A program made the position numbers and the translations under genes. The notes under the pieces are model-generated. The model made no database searches. It worked only from the letters and a program-made list of their open reading frames with translations, and was not told the DNA's origin. A stretch of 64,000 nucleotides of DNA from Eutypella sp. D-1 (Eukaryota; Ascomycota; Sordariomycetes; Xylariales; Diatrypaceae), in the NCBI GenBank assembly GCA_023313575.1, contig JAJTTP010000009.1, forward strand, positions 186,001 to 250,000, in the 5' to 3' direction. Shown piece after piece: positions 21,810 to 32,884 of the stretch (positions are counted from its first letter, which is position 1; each line of letters begins with the position of its first letter).

Positions 21810-23824
21810 TGTACTGGATGGAGAGTTGATATATCAAGCAGTGTCTTGTGCCATTCGAGCAGAGGAGGCACGCTCAGTAGATATCATGCCTTTGGAAGAG
21901 GCCATGAAATGATGGCTAATTTCAATGATTTCAGTTGACACCGATATGGTCGGAGCCTACTTCAGTGTGTAAGAGGACTGTCAGCTACATAATATCGGTG
22001 GCAGTATACTCCATTAAGAATTGAATACCGATTCCCCTCCTTCGCTACTTTCAAGGCCTAAAATATCCAAGGCTGGAGACATATATAGGCTACGCGTCAG
22101 CTTCTCAAGCAAGTATAAATATGCCGTGGGTAGCAATTGTGACACTTCTCGCAACCCCTCGATAACCACGAGGCACCTCTTATATGACAGTAACATCGGC
22201 CCGTCACATGCATTGCGACACATTTGAGAATTTTGGATACGACACTACAGTGAAAACTCGACTTTTCAGTACAGTAATACCAATCCTTCAGTACCGTGAC
22301 TGCATGAGGCACAATAATTTATAGCCCCCAACTCGCATTTTGAAGCTGGTCTTAGGTGATCAGGCGGGAGGTACGGTACGATGTAACATCAAGACAAAAA
22401 TAGCCACGGGACAAAGTCATGCCATAATTCGAGACCCGGGTACCTAGATGCATAGAACTCATCCTTGTACATTGGTATGCTTGGTGCGAGATACGTGTCC
22501 CGACCAAGAGAGTGTCCAGTATTGTAGGATTAAAGTAATTATTATGTACATGAATTATGTCCCCTGACACAGCCCTTCTGCCTGAATCCAGAGCATTTTG
22601 GGGACAGAGTTCAGGATGGCTAGGGGGTGCACTACAATACTGAGATGAGCTTAGTCGAGAGAACTGAAGCAATCGTAGATGCCCCAAAGATGATAACGTG
22701 ATTGCCACACGCTCTCTGCGTCAGCGATGCGCAAGGCAGGATTTGCTTGAGCTTGCGTAGATTCAGGATGCAAGCTTTGCAAACACAACCCACATGATAA
22801 CCGACGCAGTGTGTTCGAAATCCACCGTGGTATATATGGATCTTGGCTTATCTCCTATTCAAGCCGCTGGCTGCAGCTTATGTTCACCTACATCGGGATT
22901 GAGAAGCAGCCGGCGTGTTGAGGTTCTCTCGAATGTACATCTCTACAACGGGACCGGAAAGAAATAGCGCGGAAGGTTGATGTAGAACCTCTCTTAACTC
23001 ATATATCCAATCTTCATATCATATTCCCGAGATTGAGTGATATATAAACCATAACTCCAGATCAATCAACCACCCCCTTCGAAAGGGGGGGGGGGGGGCT
23101 AGACCATGTTTCCCTGCCTGACACGCTCTCATCAAGATAAACCCAAACATATATACATCCTTCCCTCTTCGCAACTTATATATAAAAAGCGCGCCGTAGT
23201 CAACGGATATACCCCATGGCCATCCTTGACGAAGACTGGACAATCCTCCCACTAATCGTATTTCGTATATATTTCACGCGTTGATCCGACGCGCGAGTCG
23301 TAAGGCGTGTCGTAAAGACGACATGCGGAGCCGCGGGGGCGGCTACGCACCGCCCGTGCCCGATCGGGCAAACCTGCTAGGAATCGTGATGTATGGCCTT
23401 CGTATTATATATGCCATCGCTTATTGTGACGCAGCTCGGTCCATATATATCCAGAGTGCTTTGTTTCCATCTGGCCGCATCGCTACCAAGGCGGCCCTCG
23501 AGAAGTATGTTGCCTGTTCTTCTTCCGCAACCCCCTCGCGCACCCTGGGGTACGCGCTCGTGGCCCTACGAGTCTGCGCTGCTCACGCAGGGACCCGGCC
23601 ACCATCTCGGCAGCGACCCGGACAACCATAGAGGCGGCAAAAATAAGAGAGGGAAGACCGATCTCTTGCGGTGTGCCCCTGGATACCGGAAGTGGGCTTC
23701 CGGCTGACGTCCTCGGCACGCAAGCCCTCATCCCCTGCCGACCACCAGCCCCAAACTTCCTCCCCGGCACCGATGTAGTGGCGCATAGGGGCAAGCTGGA
23801 ACACGGTAGCCGACGGCGCGGGGG
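21810..23824. other. Spacer with G tract and inverted repeat
   Basis: This 2 kb separates the 5' end of the 7TM gene from the 3' end of the Zn2Cys6 gene. A CCCCCTTCGAAAGGGGG inverted repeat runs into a 14-nt G tract at 23085-23098. The open frames near 23281-23794 mirror each other on both strands and were not accepted. Confidence 0.45.
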
Positions 23825-26175
23825 TCATAACCCGCAGACCAACTGGGAATGGACATGTTCGATTTCGGGAGAGGAAGAGGACTGAGAAGGCGGGGAAGGG
23901 GACTGGTTCTGGGCCTGGGTGATAGCGTCGAAGTCCATGGGGAAGCACTCAGTATGGATAGTGATCGCGGAATCGTCCGGGGTGCGCATGAAGAAGTGGA
24001 CGACGCGGAGGTGGTCTTCGCGGCCGCTCTTGGCGTCGAAGCGCACGGCGGACTTATACTCGGTGCGGGTCTCGCGGATGCGGACCTCGTCGGGCGGGAA
24101 GCCGGGGTAGGTGGGGTTACCGAGGAGGCGGCCCTTCTTGTCGACGACGACGCCGTGCTCGACGCCGATGACGTAGCGGGCGACGTCGTGGGCGTTCTCG
24201 ACCTCCCAGAGATTATCACCCGTCTCGTGGGAGACGCAGAAGAGCTTCATGAGACGCAACGCGGAGAGCCGCATGGGCAGGACGCGGCACTTCGTCGCGA
24301 GCAGGAAGGTCATGGGCACGAAGCCCATTTCGAACAGGTACTTGGCGCTGTGGCCGTGCTGGAGGGACTCCTCGGGCAGCGAGACGTCGAGCAGCTCGAT
24401 GAGGTCCAGCATGCGGCGGAAGTGGTGCACCTGCGCGTCGAACGCAGTCTCGCGCGGCGCGAAGGCCGTGCTCGAGTAGATCCGGCAGTTCTCGTAGCAG
24501 ATCGACAGGTACACGCGCACCAGCGAGTTCATGTAGTCCTCGGCCTGGTGGTCGATGACCAGGGGTCCGAACCGCGTCTCCAGGTCCCGGAACGCCACGT
24601 GCCACTGGTCGAGGAGCTCGCTGATCTGCTCCTGCTCGACGAGTAAGTGCGGTGGTACCTTGCCGTATCGCTGGCTGCCGAAGCGGTACGGATCGCCGAC
24701 CCGCACGAGTCGGAAAGTCCGGCCGAATATGTCATCCATGACGGCGCGGGCCTCAGAGAGGCTCGAGAACGAGGTTGGGATGGGGTCCGCGAGGGCGCTG
24801 AGGCTCGGGAACTTGTCGCTGCCTGTGCCGAAGAACAGGGGGAAGAGGCTCAGGCGCCGGAACATGGGAAGGAGGTGCTTCTTCACCCAGGCGGGGCCGG
24901 AGCTGTTGTGGCTCATGATCATCATGCCGTGGCTGCAATGGCGGATGGCGGCCTCGCGGTTAGCCTGGAGGAACTCGATGCAGATGAAGAGGATGCAGAC
25001 GAGCAGGACGACGGAGGGGTTCTGCATGGTCTTGAGCTCGGCGATGGCGGCGTTGTAGTGGCGCAGGGCGAGGCGGTTCTCGCGCAGCTTGATGCCCGTG
25101 CGCGATTCCGTCCGCGCCTGCTCGTACAGCGAGCTGATGGCCACGATGGAGTGCCGCACCGCCGGCTCGAAGCTGCTGAACTGCATCACCAGCTGCGACC
25201 AGAAGTACGGGTCCGTCACGCCCGGCAGGTACGGCATGTAAGGGGCGGCGATCTCGCAGAAGTACTGCAGTGCCCTGCCCTCGGCTACGCTGTTGATCCC
25301 ATGGAACAGCTGGCGGGGTCGGCGGAAGAGGACGAGCGGCGCGTCTGGCCGGCCGGCTCCTCCTCCTCCCTTGACGTTGTCCTTGCTGTCATCGCCGGTA
25401 TTATTGTTGCTGTTGCTGTTGGTGCTGCTGCTGCTACTGCTTAAGCTTCTGCCGCTGCTCTTGTTATCGTCGTCATTGCTAATAATATTCGACGCGGCGT
25501 AACCGTCACACTTCCGGCCCGTACTAGTGCAACGGTTGCAGTGTGGCTTGCCCTCGTCGCACTTGACCTTGCGTGCCCTGATGGAAAAAAACCGCAGGCG
25601 CCGCGCGGAAACAGCAGCGCAAGAACTTGTCAGCCGTTCATGGCACTGGTAAAATATGTGTATATATTATCTCTCATCTGTTCTCTCCTCTCCCCGCGCA
25701 CGCACGCAACGCACGAACATACGCACATACACGCACACAAAACCGCACAACAAAAACACAACAAGCGCATAACAATTACATAATTTTGTTTTCTCTTTTT
25801 CTTATGAATGGATCAAGGATAACTTTTTTTCTGGAATTTTTTCCTTTTTAAAAAAGGAATAAGTTCCGCCCGCCGCTCATACGTCACCAAATCTGGCGCG
25901 CACACGGGCGGATAGAACAGATTTTGCATATGCACTGGATAGTAATGCCATGTAACCTCAGACCCGGAAGTCGCATGCAGAACAAGGGAGGGGGGTTGGT
26001 GGGGAGGGGGAGGGATTAAATATCTCGAACCAAGACAAAACCGAAAAAAAAGGAAACAAAAAATTAAATAAATAAAACGATAGGAGGGACAATGGAAAAA
26101 AAATAAAAGAATAAACTTAGCTTACTTGCACGTCAGACAACCAGTTCTGACCTTGCGAGACCCTTTCCGAGCCAT
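23825..26175 (-). CDS. Zn(II)2Cys6 transcription factor, two exons with long intron
   Basis: Exon 1 (26175-26126) encodes only MARKGSRKVRTGCLTC plus part of a Lys codon; exon 2 (25577-23825) the rest, giving 600 aa. The join restores a perfect binuclear zinc cluster C-x2-C-x6-C-x6-C-x2-C-x6-C at residues 13-40 (C13, C16, C23, C30, C33, C40). Exon 2 alone lacks the first two cysteines and has no good start. The donor is AA|GTAAGC and the acceptor TTTCCATCAG; the 548-nt intron is unusually long for a fungus. After the cluster comes a Ser/Asn/Asp-rich linker, then a fungal-specific middle homology domain (SFEPAVRHSIVAISSLYEQA, ALRHYNAAIAEL, FICIEFLQANREAAIRHCSHG). The C-terminus is Ser/Pro-rich. 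It is predicted to bind CGG-type half-sites in the nucleus. No target cluster is adjacent. Confidence 0.9.
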
Positions 26176-27647
26176 CGGTAAGTCGGTCGGGAGCCCGGGG
26201 AGGGGATGGACACAGGATGTTCCCGGGTAGACGACGCAATGGGCAAGACACGCCCCCCCAAAAAACGCCCGGGGAACACACCGCCGACGAACTATGTTTT
26301 CCGCCGATTTTTTCCCCCTTTCTTTGATTTTTTGCCTAGGTAATCCCTTCTCTCAATCAATATGTCTCTTGTCTTAAGCGAGGGCGAGTGCGAGGGCGAG
26401 GCGGCGGCCCCCCCGGCGGGCGCGCGATCGAGTCCGAACGGGCCAGTAGTATTGACGGGATGGGAGGGGTGGTAATGGGGATTTGCCGTGGTTCCGGGGC
26501 GGCGGTTCGCAGACAAGCAAACAGCCGCGTGTAGCTCGCGTCTGCTGCGTCTGCGTCTGTAACACAGACAAGCAGGCAAGGCAGGGCTGGCTTGTCTTGT
26601 CTTGTCTTTGTCGGGGATATAGTATGGTATGGGTTACACAAACACTGACACACACACAGAGCTCCTCCGCCAGTGGGAATACGATATTAAGCTATACCGC
26701 CCAAACCCTTTTTTATTATGGTTCCCTATGGAGAAAGCGAAGAGAAAAAAAAGGACGAGTCCGAGTCCGAGCCTGGGCCTGGGAAAGCCTGGCAAACTGG
26801 GGTGGTAGGGGGGGGTAAGGGTTGGTGGGAAACCGGTTCCCGGAATCGAAAAGTGCGAGGGATGTGCAAAGTTCGATGGAACCTCGCATCCCTTATCACA
26901 CATATTTGACTACCGAAAAAGCGAAGGGGAAAAGTGACAAAAATCCCCCCTCCCCTCCCCTCCCCATTAAACATTTTCCGGTGTGCGTCTGTGAGTTTTT
27001 ACTAAGTAGATAGGACGGCCTACTAGATAGCAAAGAGACTACACACTAAACCAACAGGGAATAAAGTCCGAGCAGCCCAATCAAAATGACTCGTATACCC
27101 AAAGGAGCCACTCCGCCGGTTCAGCCCTATAGTCGCCCTATTCGAGTCTAGTTGATAGACCTTGTTCTTGGTGATATGTAGGGCCCAAGGGTCTCTCTCT
27201 CTCGATTAGATATAAAAAGGGGGTGGCATAGATCGATAGATAAATACTGACTTAGTTGCGTAGATATATCAGCAGGGCCTCATCTAAGGCTCAGGAGTCC
27301 TTATATGTATCACGATCAATGCAGCAGCTTGCTGTTTCGGCTTAGGCTTGCTACGGGTCTTCATGGATGTTTACGTAAGATCACCGAGATCAACCAAGAT
27401 CCAAATGGACTTAATCTCTCCAGATCCCGGGAAACATCCTCGCGATCTGATGAACCTATCCTACGGTCCCAAGATCGAGGACACAAGAGATGGGGTTCCA
27501 ATCAACTAGTTGAACAAACCCCTGGTGATGGGAGTTTGGTAACCGGGCACAAAGGTCACGGACACAAGAGATGTGTGGGGGCAGTAATTGCCTGGATACC
27601 AACCTACCTATTAGCTACCCCCATCAAGATCAAAGTCGAGGATATAG

Positions 27648-27731
27648 AAGACCTCGGATAAGCTCCAGACGCTTCTTCTCAATGATCAGCGGTAGGGGTA
27701 ATGTAACGAATGGCTGCTTTGCCGTCCGGAA
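27648..27731. repeat. Direct duplication, copy A (about 80 bp)
   Basis: Begins ACCTCGGATAAGCTCCAGAC and contains GATCAGCGGTAGGGGTAATG and CGGCTGCTTTG-like sequence (here TGGCTGCTTTGCCGTCCGG). Copy B lies at 27801-27880 in the same orientation, with a 153-bp offset. A shorter echo (GGACACAAGAGATG) also occurs at 27479 and 27560. Confidence 0.75.
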
Positions 27732-27800
27732 TTATTGTGTCCTCGACATTGCGCCCTATCTACCACCCCATTCAAATCCCAAAGCTACGGACACAAAAAC

Positions 27801-27880
27801 CTCGGACAAGCTCCAGACGCTTCGTCCAAGTGATCAGCGGCAGGGGTATAATGAACGGCTGCTTTGCGGTTCGAATTTAA
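27801..27880. repeat. Direct duplication, copy B
   Basis: Begins ACCTCGGACAAGCTCCAGAC and keeps the order of blocks of copy A (GATCAGCGGCAGGGGTATAATG, ACGGCTGCTTTGCGGTTCG split here by short differences). Most differences are transitions, as expected for an old duplicate in a fungus. Confidence 0.75.
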
Positions 27881-28520
27881 CTAGTAATAAGGGTCTCTAT
27901 GTGCACAAGTGCATACCATACATATTGACCCATATCTTATACCCGGGACAAGCCGGGGCCTTCGAATCCCGCCATCACATGCTTACTTACTTACTTCGAA
28001 ACATTATCACTGCAGTAAATACTTGCCACTGGAGTAAATACTCGCGCTGAACGCGCTACGCTGTCGTCTGATGACATCACATGTTCACATTTCAACGGCC
28101 CAAGCAACGGAAATAACCCCGGCCGGGGATGTGATTCCTAATCTCATCTCATCATCATAGGATAAGGGACCCCTTTCTTGATTTTTAACCTCCTTGATTG
28201 ATGGAGGAGAGAGCGAACTCTTTTGCCGGTCCCAACAGGAAGCATGTCGATTCCGCTCACGTACCGCAGGTGTAGATAGATATCAACCGACAACCCTCCG
28301 CCCCGGTTCGGTACTTAGGCTAACCTAGTAAGCTCTTCCGCCCCCGCGAAGGCAAAAAGGATAGGGACTCCCCAAAGCCATGGACATGCAAAAAGAAGGA
28401 AAGAGAAAGAAAAAAAGAAACGGGAGTCGAGGCATACATAGTGCCTAGCCTTGGGGGATGGGAAAAGCGCTCACATTCCTCGCTGTCTACGACTTCTTTA
28501 GATATCTGCCCGTAGGTAGG

Positions 28521-28530
28521 TACCTAGGTA
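28521..28530. promoter_or_regulatory. TACCTAGGTA palindrome
   Basis: Exact copy inside GTAGGTAGG-TACCTAGGTA-GGC, about 460 bp beyond the PIG-T stop codon. Confidence 0.35.
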
Positions 28531-28990
28531 GGCTAGCCCTCCGGCTCGGTGCGGTGCGGAGCGGTGCGGAGCGGCGACGACGAGATGGACAGATAGATAG
28601 AAAGATAGAATGAACCAGCAAGCTGGGCAGAGCAGTGCAGTCCAGCCCAGTCCAGCCCAGCCCAGCCCATGAGGTAAGGCAAAATAAAGTAAAGTAAAGT
28701 AAAGTAAACCCAGAGGTCCGTAGTTACCTTCATCACCTATATCCTCCCATCATACTCTGACCTGTGCAATATAATGTGTGGGTGCCGTAGATATATAGAT
28801 AGAATAGGGCATGATAATAATTTCTCCGAGTGTATCGACACTACTATATATATATATATATTGATTGTATATATCTATCCACCGTTACTGCTGTTCTACC
28901 TAATCTCGCGCGTGAGATGCGGAGTGTCGTGTTTAAATTCATTTCATCCTCTCTGGATTACGCAGGTTCCAAGCGCGTGACGTCGCTCAC

Positions 28991-31254
28991 TCACTCCCCC
29001 TTTTCCCTCCCATTCGCACTACCCCCGCCCGCACCACCACCACTACTACCACCACCACCACCACCATCCCCCCCTCCCCTCATCACAGCCAAATCCACCC
29101 CCTTCCCCTCCCCCCTCTTACTCAACCCCACAACAACCCCCCTCACCACCCGCAGCAGCCTTCCCTTGAGACCGACGGCATCGACGGCCTCGTCGGCCGC
29201 GACGAAGCGGCGGACGAGGATATTGTAGAGGCCGCCGAAGGCGAGGGCGATCGCCGTGCTGGTGAAGATGATGACGTTGTAGGGCATGCTGAAGTCCGGG
29301 GTGGGCAGGCTGAGGAGGAGGTCTGTTGTTCTGAGGTTGGAGGTTTTTCTTCCGCCACTCCTCCTACTTCCGCTAGCACTGCTACTGGTAGAGGTAAAAG
29401 GGGAGGAAGTGGAAGTGGAAGTGGAAGTGGAAGTGGAGTTGGAGGTAGAAGGGGAGGAAGGGTGCAAGATGGTGATCACGGCGGCGGCGACGTCGAACCC
29501 GCGGTTCGCGTCCGGCGGGTACTCGGTGTAGCGCAGGATAGTCTGCTCGAAGTCGTAGGTGAGGACGACGCGGCTGGCGGGCGGGATGCGGACGCGGAGT
29601 TCCAGCTGCGAGCCCCGGACGCGGTCGAGCGCGGGGCGGTAGTAGATTTCTTGTATGATGTCCTTGCTATTGCCGTTGGTGTTGCTGTTGCCTTTACTAT
29701 TACTATTTTCTGCTGCCGGCTGCTGCTCGGACGCGGCGGAATCGTATTCGATGTGCGTTCGGAGGGTATGCAGGTAGATGCGCATGAACCACGGGAGACT
29801 CTCGAAGTAGACGAATTCCACAGCGGAGTCGGGGCTCGGGTTCGTCAGGATGGTCTGCACGCCTCCGCGCTCCTGACCGTAGCCCATGAGGCTGCGCTCG
29901 GCGTAGAGGGAGGGCGCGGTAGGGGGGACGAGCTCGTCGGCGTCGGTAGTAGTAGGGTTGGGGGAACCGTCGCGGGACATGCGGGGCAGGACGAGGGTGA
30001 AGGGGTCGTCGGCGGGGATTTCGTAGCAGCGGGAGTTGCCGCTCGGGGATTTTATCTCGGTAGAGCCGGCGGTGACGTAGACGTCGCGACTATGGGGAAC
30101 CTCGATGCAGACCGGCGGGATGGTCGGGTCGGTCAGGGGACATGAACCCTGAATGGATCGGCCGAAGACTTGGTCCAGGGTCCAGTCTTGGCCGTCGGCG
30201 AAGTCGATGGGGAAACAGGTGTCGTCGGAGTGGTAGGGTTTGGTGGCGTTGCATTTCAGATCGTGGCCTGGTGGTGGTCGGGGGATAGGGTTGCCTACGA
30301 TGTGAAGAGATTAGGGATAATCTCAAAAGCAAGAAATGTCAGAGAATTCGAACTCACCCCTTGGTCGTTTAGCCCTCTCAATATCCAAGACCATATCGAT
30401 GGTCTGCTCGATCTGCAAGACACATTCCTGGTCATCGCCGTCGCCGTCACCGTTGCCGGAACATACGGGTCGGATATCAATGGCCATACTCTGCCACGAA
30501 GCGTCGAACATCTTGTGGCCGTCCAATAGACTCGATATGCCCGCCTTTCCCTTGCAAGGAAGGAGTTTCAAGAAGGGCGTCAGGTTCTCAGTACAGACGA
30601 TCTCGCGCGGCAGGACGCCATGAAGCAACTGCAGGTTCTCGAGGGTCTTCTGGTCGTGGTCGCCTTCGGGCCGGAAGGACATGACGGGGCGAGTGGTGCG
30701 CGTCTCGTCGATGAAGTTGAGGGAGGCGCAGAAGAGGCCGGATAGGGCATTGGTGAGGGTCAGCCACTTATGACTAGCCCTATACATAAAAGAAGAAAAG
30801 AAGAAGGTTAATATATAATTCAAAACATATAACTGATGGGTAGACATCAAGCATCAAGCATCTTAACATACTCATCGTCGGTTTGGGCATCCAACCAGGC
30901 CCAGAGTTCAACGCCCGTGCCGCCTTCTTTGGTGCCATCCCAGGGCCGGGCCCCCCAACTCTCGGCATCCCACCGGCCGAGGGCGAACCTCAGGTGCAGT
31001 TCCCGCGTGCCGACATGCTGTAAGATCTGGCCGAGGGAGCGGGGGAAGTACTGGAAGTTGTGGGCCTCGAACTGGGCGAGGCTCGTGTTGGATCGGAAAT
31101 TGAAGCTCGCGAGGACGTTGGATTGCGGTAAGGGCTTGAGGTTGAGCTGTTCGTAGTAATCGACAGAAGACGAGGGGGAAGACGAAGAAGTCAAGACGCT
31201 GGTGAAAAGAAGAGAAAATGAAAACGAGATCAAACAGGGAAAAGAAAACTGCAT
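28991..31254 (-). CDS. GPI16: GPI transamidase component PIG-T (Gpi16), three exons
   Basis: Exons 31254-30872, 30779-30358, 30294-28991 (GTATGT and GTGAGT donors) encode 702 aa. PIG-T/Gpi16 is an ER-membrane subunit of the GPI transamidase that attaches GPI anchors to proteins, forming a disulfide with the Gpi8 protease. An N-terminal signal peptide (MQFSFPCLISFSFSLLFTSV) precedes the family start YYEQLNLKPLPQSNVLASF. The signatures LTNALSGLFCASLNFID, LPREIVCTENLTPFLKLLPC, RSLMGYGQERGGVQTILTN, SLPWFMRIYLHTL and DFSMPYNVIIFTSTAIAL are all present. The single C-terminal TM is near residues 607-630. An unusual Ser/Thr run sits before it (STSNSTSTSTSTSTSS), and the lumen-distal tail is Gly/Ser-rich. 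Divergent from LUC7 across a 672-bp shared promoter. Confidence 0.95.
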
Positions 31255-31926
31255 CGTGGTGGTGGTGGTGGCTGTTGGGTATCCATGGGAGGGGGGAGAC
31301 CCTTTGACAGCACTTAATGAAGGGAGAGGAGGAAGAAAGAGAGAGAGAGAGTTGAAGATGTGAAGATGTAAGATGTAAGAGTTTCTTCTAAGTAAACTGC
31401 CTATTAGAGTGTTAGAGTGTTCTCTTACGGGCTTTAGCGGGCTGAGGTCAACGTGGTAGAATGAATGCACAGCGAGCCCTGGGAGTACTACGGTACCTGA
31501 AGCCTTACCTGAGTTGGTAATTGCGTAGTAACTTCCTAGTGTACATAGGTAACTAGCGCATCCGGGGGCATGGATCTCCTGAGATTCTGATTGGCTCTGG
31601 ATAAATTTGGCACTAGCCGTATAAAGCTAGTCTCTCTCAGCAGCCGCAAAACTTTAAAGTTTAGCTCTAACTGGGTAGAGCTACCTAGGTACTGTAGGTA
31701 CCTACCTAAGTACCTTGACTTTTTCTCTAAATCATCAGCCTCGTCGCTTTTTCTTCATTCTACATACTCAACAAGCACCTGAACACCTGCATTCATTGAA
31801 CCTCCACCACAACACGTCTTCATCGCCGTGGGCACCCCATACCCCGTACCAAGAATACGAAACTATTTATTCTACGCTGCCGGTCATATCCAATTCCTCA
31901 ATTTTACATCCCCCCACTCCGCAAAT
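31255..31926. promoter_or_regulatory. Divergent promoter between PIG-T and LUC7
   Basis: The 672 bp must drive both genes. It includes a GA/CT-rich tract, a TACCTAGGTA site with a nearby second GGTACCTACC element, and pyrimidine-rich sequence just above the LUC7 start. No canonical TATA box is evident. Confidence 0.5.
31682..31691. promoter_or_regulatory. TACCTAGGTA palindrome
   Basis: Sits 235 bp upstream of LUC7 and 427 bp upstream of PIG-T, followed at once by the variant GTAGGTACCTACC. Confidence 0.45.
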
Positions 31927-32884
31927 ATGGCGGCAGAGCAGAGAAAGCTGCTTGGTAAGTTCTTCATTCCTCTCCCTCCTCCCTTCACTCTGAAGTGCTT
32001 CACGCAGTAACACACCCACTAACACACAAACAACAGAACAGCTAATGGGCGGCCCCCAAACAAGCCGCGCAGCCCAACTCTCCCTAACCGACCCAAAAGT
32101 CTGCCGTTCCTTCCTCGCAGGCACATGTCCACACGACCTATTCACCAACACGAAGCAAGACCTGGGGCCCTGCCCCCGCGTGCACGCCGACGGGTTAAAA
32201 ACCGAATACGAATCCCTATCCGACGCCGCGCGCCGCGATTTGCGCTTCGAGTACGACTACCTGCGCGACCTGTCCAAGTACATCGACGACTGCAACCGAC
32301 GGATCGACGCGGCGCAGCGGCGGCTGGAAAAAACCCCCGACGAGATAAGGCAGACTAACGTCTTACTAAAAACGATCTCGGACCTCTCGCAGACCGTCGC
32401 CGCGGGGTTAGCGGAAGTCGAAGTCTTAGGCGACATGGGCGAAGTGGGGCGGGCATACGAGGAGTTCTTCCGGGTACGACAGGCGCAGCAGGCGAAGGGG
32501 GAGCGAGAGCGCGAGCTCAAGGCGCTGAGCGATACCTCGGGACCGTCAGGGCATCAGAAACTCCAGGTCTGCGATGTCTGCGGCGCGTACCTCAGTCGCC
32601 TCGACAATGATCGCCGCCTCGCCGATCACTTCTACGGCAAGATGCACCTCGGCTATGCCCAGATGCGCAAGACGTACGATGCGTTTCCCAAGGAGATGCG
32701 CGGGCGGGCGAGGGGCGGTGGTGGTGGGGGCGGGGGGATGATGGGGGGGTCTCTTGATGATGGACCCAGGGGTGGTGGTGGTGGCGGCGATGATGATCGA
32801 CCCCGTGGCCCGAGACGTGGTCCCGGTGGCGGAGGTGGCGGCGGTGGTAGGGGTCCCCGTGGGTACCGCGGCGGCGGCTGGTAA
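31927..32884 (+). CDS. LUC7: LUC7-family U1 snRNP splicing factor, two exons
   Basis: Exon 1 (31927-31954) and exon 2 (32037-32884) give 291 aa. LUC7 is a U1 snRNP protein that stabilises pairing of U1 snRNA with 5' splice sites. The family N-terminus EQLMGGPQ, a CCCH-type zinc finger (C32 in CRSFLAGTCPHDLF through CPRVHAD), a long central helical region (DYLRDLSKYIDDCNRRIDAA and following), and a second C2H2-type finger (CDVCGAYLSRLDNDRRLADH, residues 188-207, on to GKMHLGY) are all in the usual order. The tail after residue 225 is RGG/Gly-rich, replacing the RS domain of animal LUC7-like proteins. The tiny first exon (9 codons) with GTAAGT donor is typical of fungal orthologues. Confidence 0.94.

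Larger units (their letters stand above)
26176..28990. other. Long spacer rich in simple repeats
   Basis: This 2.8 kb contains the promoter of the Zn2Cys6 gene and the 3' flank of the PIG-T gene. It holds an 80-bp direct duplication, a CCCAG-like array (28638-28669), five TAAAG units (28684-28708), a TA run (28844-28861) and a TACCTAGGTA site. Reading frames near 26300-27000 exist on all strands and are composition effects of GA/CT-rich sequence. Confidence 0.5.

Noticed and set aside
23281..23794. Overlapping frames on both strands
   Set aside because: Mirror frames caused by GC-rich sequence; it is the 3' flank of the Zn2Cys6 gene.
23849..25444. Long plus-strand frames (265 codons each) over the Zn2Cys6 gene
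   Set aside because: They are antisense shadows of a GC-rich exon; the minus-strand protein has the family motifs.
26292..26974. Six overlapping frames of 80-110 codons
   Set aside because: Products of purine/pyrimidine-biased repeats, with Arg/Pro-rich nonsense composition and no homologous motif.
27940..27985. tRNA-like TTCGAATCCCGCC box
   Set aside because: The full B box (GGTTCGAATCC) is not present, and no cloverleaf or A box at the right distance could be drawn.
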